Positions 8,437 through 15,524 of a stretch of DNA of 64,000 bases are shown in pieces; the first letter of the stretch is position 1, and every line of letters begins with the position of its first letter. Location: positions 109,698 to 173,697 of the forward strand of contig MGMS01000010.1 in assembly GCA_001796515.1 (NCBI GenBank), in the 5' to 3' direction. This DNA is from Chloroflexi bacterium RBG_13_51_36. GTDB lineage: Bacteria > Chloroflexota > Dehalococcoidia > GIF9 > AB-539-J10. The notes under the pieces were generated by a model, which was not told where the DNA came from, did no database searches, and worked only from the letters and a program-made list of their open reading frames with translations. The position numbers were made by a program, and so were the translations under genes.

Positions 8437-9723
8437 ATGAAGAACATAGCGATAATCGTATTAGCTTTGGTGTTGCTGTTGCCGGTGGTGGCCTCTATTC
8501 AACTTGCCCAGCCGGCAGCAGGCGAAGTTCTTCAATCAGATAAAGAACGGATAACTTCACCGGATGTCCTCACTGATGAGCAAGCATTACTGGTTGAAGG
8601 AAACAGTGCCTTCGCCTTCGAGCTTTATCGGGCGCTTAGAGGCAAGGAGGGTAATCTTTTCTACTCTCCCTACAGCATCTCACTGGCACTGGCCATGACC
8701 TACGCCGGAGCCCGTGGTGAAACTGCTCAGCAGATGGCCGATACACTTCAATTTTTGCTGGAGCAGGCGAAGCTGCACCCGGCGTTTAACTGGCTCGATG
8801 CCAAACTCGCCAGCAGGGGCCAAGGTGTTCAAGGCAAGGATGGCGAAGGATTCAGACTGAACGTAGTAAACGCCATCTGGGGGCGGAAGGGGGCTACGTT
8901 CTTACCAGCATTCCTCGATGCACTGGCCGAGAACTATGGCGCCGGCTTGCGAATACTGGACTTCATAAGGGAAGCGGAGAAGTCCCGCATCATCATTAAT
9001 GATTGGGTCAGTAACCAGACGGAAGGTCGCATTGAAGACCTTATCCCGCAGGGCGCGATTGATGCGCTAACCCGCCTGGTGCTGACCAATGCTATTTACT
9101 TCAATGCCGCCTGGGCGTACCCTTTCGATGAGGGCCTGACAGCAGACGGCCCGTTCTACCTTCTCGACGGCGGGCAAGTCACAGTGCCGATGATGAGGGA
9201 GACGGAGGCATTCGGCTACACCGATGGGGAAGGATACCAAGCAGTTGAGCTGCTCTATGATGGTGGTGAACTCTCCATGGTTGCCCTTCTGCCTGAATCC
9301 GGCGAGTTCCAGGCTTTTGAAGAGACTCTTAATGCTCAGCAGGTCAGTGATATCATAGCCGGTCTGCGACTCACGCAAGTCACCCTGACCATGCCCAAAT
9401 TCGAATTTGAGTCGGAATTCAGTTTGAACGATGCCCTCAGCGAAATGGGCATGCCGATTGCCTTTTCCGAGGGCGACGCGGATTTCTCCGGAATGACCGG
9501 TGAGCGCACGACATTCATATCGCACGTCATACACAAGGCGTTCGTGGCCGTGGATGAAGCTGGCACCGAGGCTGCTGCTGCCACCGCAGTGATTATGAGA
9601 GACTCAGCGATACTCGAACCCGATGTGGAAGTCATGATAGACCGCCCCTTCATCTTCCTGGTTCGCGACATTGAGACTGGCTCTATTCTCTTTGTCGGGC
9701 GCGTTCTCAATCCCTCTATCTAG
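8437..9723 (+). CDS. Secreted serpin (serine protease inhibitor)
   Basis: A 428-residue serpin with an N-terminal signal peptide (MKNIAIIVLALVLLLPVVAS; no lipobox cysteine). The serpin core is complete: NLFYSPYSISLALAMTYAGA near residue 72, LVLTNAIYFNAAWAYPF near 211, and the C-terminal RPFIFLVRDIETGSILFVGR. The reactive-loop hinge EAGTEAAAATA (about residues 374-384) keeps the glycine, threonine and small residues of inhibitory serpins. It should therefore trap a protease outside the cell. The loop appears about three residues longer than in alpha-1-antitrypsin, so the P1 residue cannot be fixed. It follows the propeller gene by 58 bases with a GGGAGGGG ribosome site, probably in the same operon. 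Confidence 0.92.
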   Translation: MKNIAIIVLALVLLLPVVASIQLAQPAAGEVLQSDKERITSPDVLTDEQALLVEGNSAFAFELYRALRGKEGNLFYSPYSISLALAMTYAGARGETAQQMADTLQFLLEQAKLHPAFNWLDAKLASRGQGVQGKDGEGFRLNVVNAIWGRKGATFLPAFLDALAENYGAGLRILDFIREAEKSRIIINDWVSNQTEGRIEDLIPQGAIDALTRLVLTNAIYFNAAWAYPFDEGLTADGPFYLLDGGQVTVPMMRETEAFGYTDGEGYQAVELLYDGGELSMVALLPESGEFQAFEETLNAQQVSDIIAGLRLTQVTLTMPKFEFESEFSLNDALSEMGMPIAFSEGDADFSGMTGERTTFISHVIHKAFVAVDEAGTEAAAATAVIMRDSAILEPDVEVMIDRPFIFLVRDIETGSILFVGRVLNPSI

Positions 9724-9941
9724 GTAAATGGTGCTTGGACTGGCGGAAGGCCTGTCAAGCGATTTGCATAGGGCAAGGGCTGGATATCCCACCAAAGGGG
9801 AAATCCAGCCCTTCTGATTTCACGGATAACCGTAAGGCATCAACCAAGCTTCGCCGCTTTCCTCATTGGCCGCCCCCGGGCAAGCTAGTAAGACGAAAGA
9901 CAACCTTGGTCCCCTACGAAAGTAAGATTACAAATGGGTGA
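9724..9941 (+). other. Intergenic region after the serpin gene
   Basis: This stretch holds the serpin terminator hairpin and ends at the promoter of the next operon. A 68-codon reading frame (9735-9941) spans the hairpin, lacks a ribosome site and shows no recognisable protein features, so it is not called. Confidence 0.5.
9775..9813 (+). terminator. Hairpin after serpin gene
   Basis: A perfect 11-bp inverted repeat (AAGGGCTGGAT at 9775-9785, ATCCAGCCCTT at 9803-9813) with a 17-base loop, 52 bases after the serpin stop. The bases that follow (TCTGATTT) are only modestly T-rich, so termination strength is uncertain. Confidence 0.55.
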
Positions 9942-9970
9942 TTGACGGCAACGCGCAGTGGTCTTAGACT
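9942..9970 (+). promoter_or_regulatory. Sigma-70 promoter of the HTH/coiled-coil operon
   Basis: TTGACG (9942-9947), a 17-base spacer and TAGACT (9965-9970). Transcription would start near 9977, 24 bases before the ATG of the HTH gene at 10001. Confidence 0.7.
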
Positions 9971-10000
9971 ATATTCAGTTAGTTTTAGGGGGTGTTGCAT

Positions 10001-10255
10001 ATGCCTGTAAAGATAAATGGTCGGATTTATTATAGAACTGCCGAAGTCTGCCAGATAGTGGGCATAGGTAAGAGCACTCTTTTCCGTTGGATCAGACAAA
10101 ACATCGTACAGGATGCTGAATACAGAGATAGGAAAGGGTGGAGGCTATTCGCGGAGGACGAACTGCGGAGCCTTGAGGCGGAGACCAAAAGAATTCAGAA
10201 GAATCATGTGGCCGAAATGCGAAAAATACCCTCGATTATAGGGAGCAGATTCTAG
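10001..10255 (+). CDS. Small MerR-like helix-turn-helix protein
   Basis: An 84-residue protein whose first 55 residues form a MerR-type winged helix-turn-helix (YYRTAEVCQIVGIGKSTLFR, then a wing ending in WRLFAEDELRSLE). There is no effector or coiled-coil domain of normal MerR length, so it resembles excisionase/MlrA-like short DNA-binding proteins. The ATG at 10001 sits behind TTTAGGGGG; an upstream GTG at 9992 is less likely. It is the first gene of a run with two coiled-coil genes, 10 bases before the next, and may autoregulate that run (inference). Confidence 0.75.
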   Translation: MPVKINGRIYYRTAEVCQIVGIGKSTLFRWIRQNIVQDAEYRDRKGWRLFAEDELRSLEAETKRIQKNHVAEMRKIPSIIGSRF

Positions 10256-10265
10256 GAGGTGCACC

Positions 10266-10736
10266 GTGGCGACTACAATGACTAAGAATCCACAAGCCAG
10301 GAAGGCGGGAGGCAAAGACGGGGAAGAAATGGTCGAGATTCCCTCGGAAGTCCCTCAGGAGGACAGGGATACTCTTAATGAGTTGATGAGCCAGGCCCAA
10401 ACCGCGTATGAGTCCTATCTGCAGGCTCAGAGAAAGGTAGCGGCAGCGTATCAGGAGCGCCAGCGCCGGGTGGAGGTGTCCTTCAAAGACGTCGAAGAGC
10501 ACGCTGCTAAAATATGCGCAGTAGCCATAGAAAAAGCCGCGCGGGTCCTGGAAAAGGCCGAGCAGGAAGCCGAGGAGACGTATAACAAAGCGAAAATGAA
10601 TGCTACGCAAGTCTATCAGGACGGTGTGAATGAGGCGTTGAGAGTACGCAGAGAGACCGTCGAGCAGGCCTGGGAAGAAGCCAAAAGGACTTCAGACAAA
10701 ATCTGGAAGGCCTTTCAGGGAGAGATTAAGATATAG
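10266..10736 (+). CDS. Coiled-coil protein of unknown function
   Basis: A 156-residue protein, not recognised. Residues 1-35 are polar and probably disordered. From about residue 36 to 150 it is almost all helix, rich in Ala, Glu, Gln and Lys in heptad-like order, with few hydrophobic runs and no membrane segment. One cysteine is visible (ICAVAIEKAA). It starts at GTG directly after AGGAGGTGCACC. It lies between the HTH gene and a longer DivIVA-like coiled-coil gene, and probably works with the latter as a filament or scaffold component (inference). Confidence 0.6.
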   Translation: MATTMTKNPQARKAGGKDGEEMVEIPSEVPQEDRDTLNELMSQAQTAYESYLQAQRKVAAAYQERQRRVEVSFKDVEEHAAKICAVAIEKAARVLEKAEQEAEETYNKAKMNATQVYQDGVNEALRVRRETVEQAWEEAKRTSDKIWKAFQGEIKI

Positions 10737-10828
10737 AAATATGGTGGGATCTGGAGAGATGGAATAGGGATTGAGGAGTTGGGTTGATGCTTCTGCTGTT
10801 CTTGGTCCCATGAGCAAGGGGGAATATT

Positions 10829-11878
10829 ATGAGTAATAGTGCTAGGGACGATGTCGCTATGTTGGGCGGCCGTGAGTTTAAGCGTGTGAAAAACGGGCTG
10901 GATGAAACTCAGGTAGCGCCTTTCATTGATGAGCTTATTAAGGAGCGGGATAAACTGACCAAATCCCAGGATCATATCGCATCTCTCAATAGACTTGCGG
11001 AAAGGGCTATTGTTGAAGCGGATAAGCTGGCTTTACAGATCAAGACGGAAGCTACGGAACAAGCCAAAGCTGAGAGTGCTGCTATCATGGATAAAGCCAA
11101 AGAACAAGCTCGGCAGCTGGCGGAAAAGAAGATGGCTGAAGCTGTGGAGCTTGCTACCGAAAAGGCTAATGCAATCAAGGCCAAAGCTGAAGAACAAGCA
11201 GCAATCCTGCTGGAGAACGAGAAAACTAGAATCCGTAATGACCTGCGTAACCTTGTAAATGAGCAATTCGGCTACTTGCTGGAAGAACTGGAACGCCTCA
11301 AGCAGCAGGCAGCGGCAATACAGGCAGATTTTGACAATAGGTCGCCTGAACCCAGGGCACAGAAGAGCGCTGCAACTGCGGAAATCACGGAAAAGTTAGG
11401 CGCCGTCGCAGATGAGATTGCGAAAATGAGCAATACCCTGGTCGCAGAAGGGAGCCAGAAAAAAGTCGCTGAGGAGAGCACGAAGAGGACAATTGATGAA
11501 TACGTGGAGCCAAGCCAGGCTACGGCCAGCACGGAAAGAGATTTCGAATTGTCAAATCATCTTCAAATGCAGGAACAGCCGGAGTCGGGCAAGCCGCAAT
11601 GGGAAGTGGAAATCCTGCCTCCGTTTGAGATAGCCAAGATTATGGAAGTCGTGTCCTTCCTCGATCAATTACCCGAAGTTGCCAATACTGAAATGATTGT
11701 ACCTCAGATAGACGTGCCTTTGATTTTGGTCTTCCTGCGCAGGCCCATGAACGTTGTCGATGTGCTGCAGAAGATTCCGGCGGTGGCTCATGTCCAAGAA
11801 GTTACGGCTGACAAAGCTGCCACCAACGGCAGACCAAAGAAAGTCCGCATAAGCCTCTCAGCGGAGAGAAGGTCGTAA
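10829..11878 (+). CDS. DivIVA-like coiled-coil protein with a distinct C-terminal domain
   Basis: A 349-residue protein in three parts. Residues 8-40 (GREFKRVKNGLDETQVAPFI) resemble the DivIVA/GpsB N-terminal membrane-curvature motif. A long Ala/Glu/Lys coiled coil with KAKEQA-type repeats covers about 40-170. After a polar linker, about residues 250-340 form a compact domain (WEVEILPPFEIAKIMEVVSF, then LPEV, a beta pair and IPAVAHVQEV) that reads like a ferredoxin-like alpha/beta fold. DivIVA proteins mark poles and septa, so a role in cell shape or division is plausible. The C-terminal domain is not recognised. Start ATG has an AAGGGGGAA ribosome site. Confidence 0.65.
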   Translation: MSNSARDDVAMLGGREFKRVKNGLDETQVAPFIDELIKERDKLTKSQDHIASLNRLAERAIVEADKLALQIKTEATEQAKAESAAIMDKAKEQARQLAEKKMAEAVELATEKANAIKAKAEEQAAILLENEKTRIRNDLRNLVNEQFGYLLEELERLKQQAAAIQADFDNRSPEPRAQKSAATAEITEKLGAVADEIAKMSNTLVAEGSQKKVAEESTKRTIDEYVEPSQATASTERDFELSNHLQMQEQPESGKPQWEVEILPPFEIAKIMEVVSFLDQLPEVANTEMIVPQIDVPLILVFLRRPMNVVDVLQKIPAVAHVQEVTADKAATNGRPKKVRISLSAERRS

Positions 11879-12255
11879 GATAAGGAAATAACCAATACGG
11901 GTTTTTGCGACTATAAACGCCCAAGATCTCCTGGAGCTTGGGTCACCACTAGACCATCGTGTTATCGGTATAAGTAAATGGGGTGGCAGTCTCAGGAGTT
12001 GTCATCGGGCAACAGATTCCTGCCAGTACCAGGTGTTTCTTCGGTCATCCCAGAATAGCGACTGGTCGCAGGAAATAGCTTTTTCAGAAGTTTTTGCCTC
12101 AATCGGTATTTCAGGGCTATCTGGTAGCTCGTGCTCGAAAGAGGGTTGAGACTACCCCTTTCTTTGTCAAGGGATTCCTTAAGGGATATTCAAAAATCTT
12201 CCTAGCTTCGTGCTATGATTTGGGGCATATTTCTCGAGGGAGAGGTCAGGAGTTC
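11879..12255 (+). other. 377-base intergenic region
   Basis: It contains a short hairpin (CCCAAG at about 11921 with CTTGGG) without a T tail, and a promoter near its right end. A reading frame continues upstream of the MetE-like start to 12094, but the promoter lies inside it and no family residues are seen there. No known riboswitch class was recognised; in particular the cobalamin box was not found. Confidence 0.45.
12211..12219 (+). promoter_or_regulatory. Extended -10 promoter of the MetE-like gene
   Basis: TGCTATGAT, an extended -10 element (TGn plus TATGAT at 12214-12219), 36 bases before the ATG at 12256. The -35 region is poor, as is usual for this promoter type. It supports the start at 12256 over 12094. 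Confidence 0.55.
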
Positions 12256-13335
12256 ATGATCGCATTTGAGGCGCGATGCAGCACTACTGCTATGGGGATA
12301 ATGCCTCATCGGGATGTTGAGCGAGCACTGGAGCTTGCTCTGGGTCTGGATATCCCGTTCTGGCCCCAGCTTCCCAAGGTGAGCCTTTATGAAGATATGT
12401 ATGTTCAAGCATCACAGAATTTCCCTGGTATAGTTATTGACTTTGACAAAGGGAGGCTTAATTTCAACACTGCGCGATTTGAACAAGAACTCGACGGATA
12501 TTTCGGGAAAATGGACGCCCCGGAGGCTTTTGCCCTCACAGCCGAGTATTCCGCGGTACTCCACAAGTTTCTCTCTAGGGACCTTCAAGGCTACAAAGCT
12601 ATCAGGGGACAGAACATTGGTCCCGTGAGCTTTGGCTTCAAGGTGCTCGATGAGAACCTTAAACCCATCATTTATAATGATGAGGCAAGGGCCATATTGT
12701 TTGATTTCATTCAGAAGAAAGCCAACATCCAGTATATGGAACTTAAAGAGAGGAATCCCGATGCCTTTGTCTGGCTGGATGAGCCAGGGCTGGGTTACGT
12801 GTTCAGTGGTCTATCCGGATATAATGAGCAACAAGCTAAACAAGACTACCATAATTTTGTCGCCGGACTGGAAGGGCCCAAAGGGCTGCATCTCTGCGCC
12901 GAGGTGAATTTGCCCTATCTGTTGGAGTTGGGTGTGGAGATTCTCTCCTTCGATGCCTATCAAATTGGGTTTATGCCCAAGGAATATGCAGGCAGCGTAT
13001 CTGAATTCATCAAGGAAGGCGGGATTATCTCGTGGGGCATTGCTCCCACTGAATCCACAGTCCTGATGACGCACACACCAAAAACACTGGCAGCGATCCT
13101 ATCAGATTACTGGGAGGTAATCTCGCAGAATACAGGTCTGTCCTTGCATCAAATTGCCATGCAGGCGTTGGTGGCGCCAGCCAGATGTTGCCTCAGTGAC
13201 ATAGGGCAAAGTGGTACCACCGGTAGGGAGACAGGCGAATGCCAAATCTCTAGCTCCGAGGAAGAGATTGTAGAGAAGGCATTTGCCTTCTTGCCTGAGA
13301 TTTCGCAGATACTAAGAGATAAGTATGGCGTGTAA
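12256..13335 (+). CDS. MetE/UroD-like methyltransferase family protein
   Basis: About 359 residues, matching the C-terminal catalytic barrel of cobalamin-independent methionine synthase and its relatives. The zinc-site pattern is visible: LHLCAEVN near residue 209 (His-x-Cys) and a cysteine pair in APARCCLS near residue 310. QNIGPVSFGF and WLDEPGLGYVFSG are further family-like segments. It is about half the length of a full MetE and has no N-terminal folate barrel, so it may act on a corrinoid or thiol methyl donor rather than methyltetrahydrofolate polyglutamate. A GTCAGGAG ribosome site precedes ATG 12256. The flavoprotein gene follows within 13 bases. Confidence 0.7.
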   Translation: MIAFEARCSTTAMGIMPHRDVERALELALGLDIPFWPQLPKVSLYEDMYVQASQNFPGIVIDFDKGRLNFNTARFEQELDGYFGKMDAPEAFALTAEYSAVLHKFLSRDLQGYKAIRGQNIGPVSFGFKVLDENLKPIIYNDEARAILFDFIQKKANIQYMELKERNPDAFVWLDEPGLGYVFSGLSGYNEQQAKQDYHNFVAGLEGPKGLHLCAEVNLPYLLELGVEILSFDAYQIGFMPKEYAGSVSEFIKEGGIISWGIAPTESTVLMTHTPKTLAAILSDYWEVISQNTGLSLHQIAMQALVAPARCCLSDIGQSGTTGRETGECQISSSEEEIVEKAFAFLPEISQILRDKYGV

Positions 13336-13348
13336 AGAGGAGACTGAT

Positions 13349-13921
13349 ATGAAAGTATTAGGTATTATGGGCAGTCCACGTAGGCAAAGCAATACCGAAA
13401 TCCTTCTCGATAAGGCACTGGAAGGTGCCAGTGAGGCTGGAGCCGAAGTAGAAAAGGTACTGGTATCGAAGCTCAAAATCGCACCATGCCTTGAAATATA
13501 TGCCTGTCGTAAGGATGGCGACTGCGCCATCAAGGATGATATGCAAGCGCTCTATGCTAAGCTTCTGGAAGCAGACCATATCGTTTTTGCCTCACCCATA
13601 TTCTTTTATGGTGTTACCAGCCAGGCGAAGGCCATCATAGATAGATGTCAGGCGCTTTGGGTAAGAAGACATGAATTGGGCGTGGGCAAGGAAGATAGGC
13701 GAGTGCGGAGAGGGGTGTTCATTTCGGTAGGTGCTACCCGGGGCAAAAAGCTCTTTGACGGCGCAGTACTCACGGTGAAGTATTTCTTCGATGCCATCGG
13801 TGTGGAATACTCCGGTGGTTTGTTAGTCAGGGGCATCGATGTCAAAGCCCAGATTAAGGAGCATCCCGCCACTCTCGAAGATGCGTTCCGCCTCGGTCAA
13901 GAGCTTGTCCATGGAGGATAG
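13349..13921 (+). CDS. Flavodoxin-fold NAD(P)H-dependent FMN reductase / iron-sulfur flavoprotein-like
   Basis: A 190-residue flavoprotein. The N-terminal KVLGIMGSPRRQSNTEILLD is the FMN phosphate loop of the NADPH-dependent FMN reductase family. Three cysteines spaced CLEIYACRKDGDC (about residues 48-60) resemble the compact cluster motif of iron-sulfur flavoproteins but with unusual spacing, so cluster binding is uncertain. ASPIFFYGVTSQAKAIIDRC is the conserved second flavin-binding segment. ATG 13349 follows AAAGAGGA; an ATG at 13325 overlaps the end of the MetE-like gene. The two genes are likely co-transcribed, giving an electron source for the methyltransferase (inference). Confidence 0.8.
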   Translation: MKVLGIMGSPRRQSNTEILLDKALEGASEAGAEVEKVLVSKLKIAPCLEIYACRKDGDCAIKDDMQALYAKLLEADHIVFASPIFFYGVTSQAKAIIDRCQALWVRRHELGVGKEDRRVRRGVFISVGATRGKKLFDGAVLTVKYFFDAIGVEYSGGLLVRGIDVKAQIKEHPATLEDAFRLGQELVHGG

Positions 13922-13930
13922 GGACGGACG

Positions 13931-14089
13931 ATGAAGGCAATAAGAACTGACAATCTCACCAAGATGTTTGGTCAGCTTGTCGTCCTACATCATACCTCAT
14001 TTGATTGGGCTCTTACTTTTTCTCGGAGATGGAAGCTGACCAGCAGCGAGTGTAGCAGTGATTTGAACGAGGTGCCGCTAACTGTGTAA
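13931..14089 (+). pseudogene. Remnant of an ABC transporter ATP-binding protein
   Basis: A 52-codon frame whose first 24 residues (MKAIRTDNLTKMFGQLVVLH and HTSF) match the N-terminus of ABC transporter ATPases, where a first strand leads into the A-loop region. After residue 24 the similarity stops: there is no Walker A, signature or Walker B motif. The rest looks random and ends at TAA. A full ATPase would be about 230-320 residues, so this is the start of a deleted gene. It begins 9 bases after the flavoprotein gene. Confidence 0.55.
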
Positions 14090-14173
14090 AATGATGAAGC
14101 TGCTACGGATTCAAGTAGCGTAAAGAGGCAAGTCTCTTAATTATGGTCAACCCTAGACCGCGGGAGGTGTTTC

Positions 14174-15205
14174 ATGTCATTGTCACCGGAAGAAAAGCGC
14201 AGAATCTACGAGGAAGAGAAAGCACGGATTGAGGCGGAGCAGAAACAACGGATGACTGCTGGTGGGTCATCCACGGGGCTGGAACCGAATGTCGCCGGGT
14301 TGCTTTGTTACTCGGGGGGCTGGATTAGTGGCATTGTGTTTCTGGTAATCGAGCAGAAGAATAAATTTGTCCGCTTCCATGCCCTCCAGTCAATAGTCAC
14401 ATTTGCTGCATTGACTGTAGCCGGTGCTCTTCTGGGCTGGATACCGTATGCGGGGGTCGTGTTCGGCACCGTTATAGTCATCCTGGCCTTCATCCTGTGG
14501 GTGGTTCTGATGGTCAAGGCTTACCAGGGTGAATTGTATAAGGTCCCGGTCGCCGGTCAGGTGGCTGCGGGATTGATGCCTGCTAATTGGGGTGCCGAAA
14601 AGCCTGTAACAGGGGAAGAACAGAAGACGGCTGAGGCAACGAGCACCGGAGGAGATGAAAGACCGCCGGAGCCTAAAGCGGCACAAGCGCAAAACGTGGC
14701 AGAAAAGGCTAGGGAGTTTGGGAGACGAACGGAGGATTACTTCGCCAGGACAAGGGCCGGCAGGGTTGCCGGCTATAGCGTGACCATCTTCTTTAATGTA
14801 GTTTTCCTTATATTCTTTTCCTTCTTCCACCGGTACATAGCCTGGTACCATACTGAGCCGGACGGCGCCATTACCAGATTGCCACTCCTTACCAGCGATT
14901 ATTTCACCTGGCTTCCCATTCTGGTTACGGCGCTGGCCATCTCGATAGCCGCCCACATTGTATTGATTGCTTACGATAGGTACTGGCTGCGGGAGGTTAC
15001 TCACATTATCCTCGGGGCGATTGGTGCTACGGTGGTTGCCAAGCTGATAGCCATATTCCCATTTGATTTCAGCGTGATTCCTAATCCCTCCGCTGCTGAT
15101 ATGGTGCCGGTGGCAGTAACCATTGTCCTGGTCATCATCGCCGTTGGCCTGGGAATCGGGGCGCTGGTTCGTCTCATAAAGTTATTGGTCGGCGTAGCAC
15201 AGTGA
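14174..15205 (+). CDS. DUF4870-domain membrane protein with C-terminal transmembrane extension
   Basis: A 343-residue membrane protein. Residues 1-30 are charged and helical. About 35-120 form a DUF4870 (Tic20-like) domain of three helices (VAGLLCYSGGWISGIVFLVI, the FHALQSIVTF motif, then a third helix). A polar linker rich in Glu, Pro and Gln covers about 135-190. Four more predicted membrane helices follow, ending near RLIKLLVG. DUF4870 has no settled function. The extension is not recognised. ATG 14174 follows CGGGAGGT. A second, tiny membrane protein gene follows 31 bases later. Confidence 0.7.
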   Translation: MSLSPEEKRRIYEEEKARIEAEQKQRMTAGGSSTGLEPNVAGLLCYSGGWISGIVFLVIEQKNKFVRFHALQSIVTFAALTVAGALLGWIPYAGVVFGTVIVILAFILWVVLMVKAYQGELYKVPVAGQVAAGLMPANWGAEKPVTGEEQKTAEATSTGGDERPPEPKAAQAQNVAEKAREFGRRTEDYFARTRAGRVAGYSVTIFFNVVFLIFFSFFHRYIAWYHTEPDGAITRLPLLTSDYFTWLPILVTALAISIAAHIVLIAYDRYWLREVTHIILGAIGATVVAKLIAIFPFDFSVIPNPSAADMVPVAVTIVLVIIAVGLGIGALVRLIKLLVGVAQ

Positions 15206-15236
15206 AGGCGAGACTCCCAGAAAAGGAGGTTGTAAC

Positions 15237-15410
15237 ATGTCTAGAAATGCCAAAATTGCCTACGTCAGCCTCATTGGTCTGGTGGGGTTGATAGTGCTTT
15301 TGGTGGGGATATTCACGTCCTTTAGCTTCGGCATCGCTCTAATCATAGCCATAGCCTGCTGGGTGGGGAGCGGCATCCTGGCGAAATACTGGGAAGTCAA
15401 TAAAAAATGA
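15237..15410 (+). CDS. 57-residue membrane protein
   Basis: A short gene with a near-perfect ribosome site (AAAAGGAGGT, 5 bases before ATG). The 57 residues comprise a short basic start, a helix (VSLIGLVGLIVLLVGIFTSF), a second helix (GIALIIAIACWVGSGILAKY) and a charged tail ending in KK. Two membrane helices form a hairpin. It is not recognised as a named family. Its position 31 bases after the DUF4870 gene suggests one operon. Confidence 0.65.
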   Translation: MSRNAKIAYVSLIGLVGLIVLLVGIFTSFSFGIALIIAIACWVGSGILAKYWEVNKK

Positions 15411-15524
15411 CAGAAAGACTGAGATCAACTGTATTCTTCTCTGCGTCGCTACGCGATTAGGGAAGCCAGCGAAGCAACACCATTGAGCAGAGCGTAGGAA
15501 GGAAAGGGTTGACTCTCAAGCCGG

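Noticed and set aside
9735..9941. 68-codon plus-strand frame after the serpin gene
   Set aside because: It spans the terminator hairpin, has no ribosome site and no protein-like features.
12094..12255. N-terminal extension of the MetE-like gene to 12094
   Set aside because: An extended -10 promoter and ribosome site lie inside it, and no family residues are present there.
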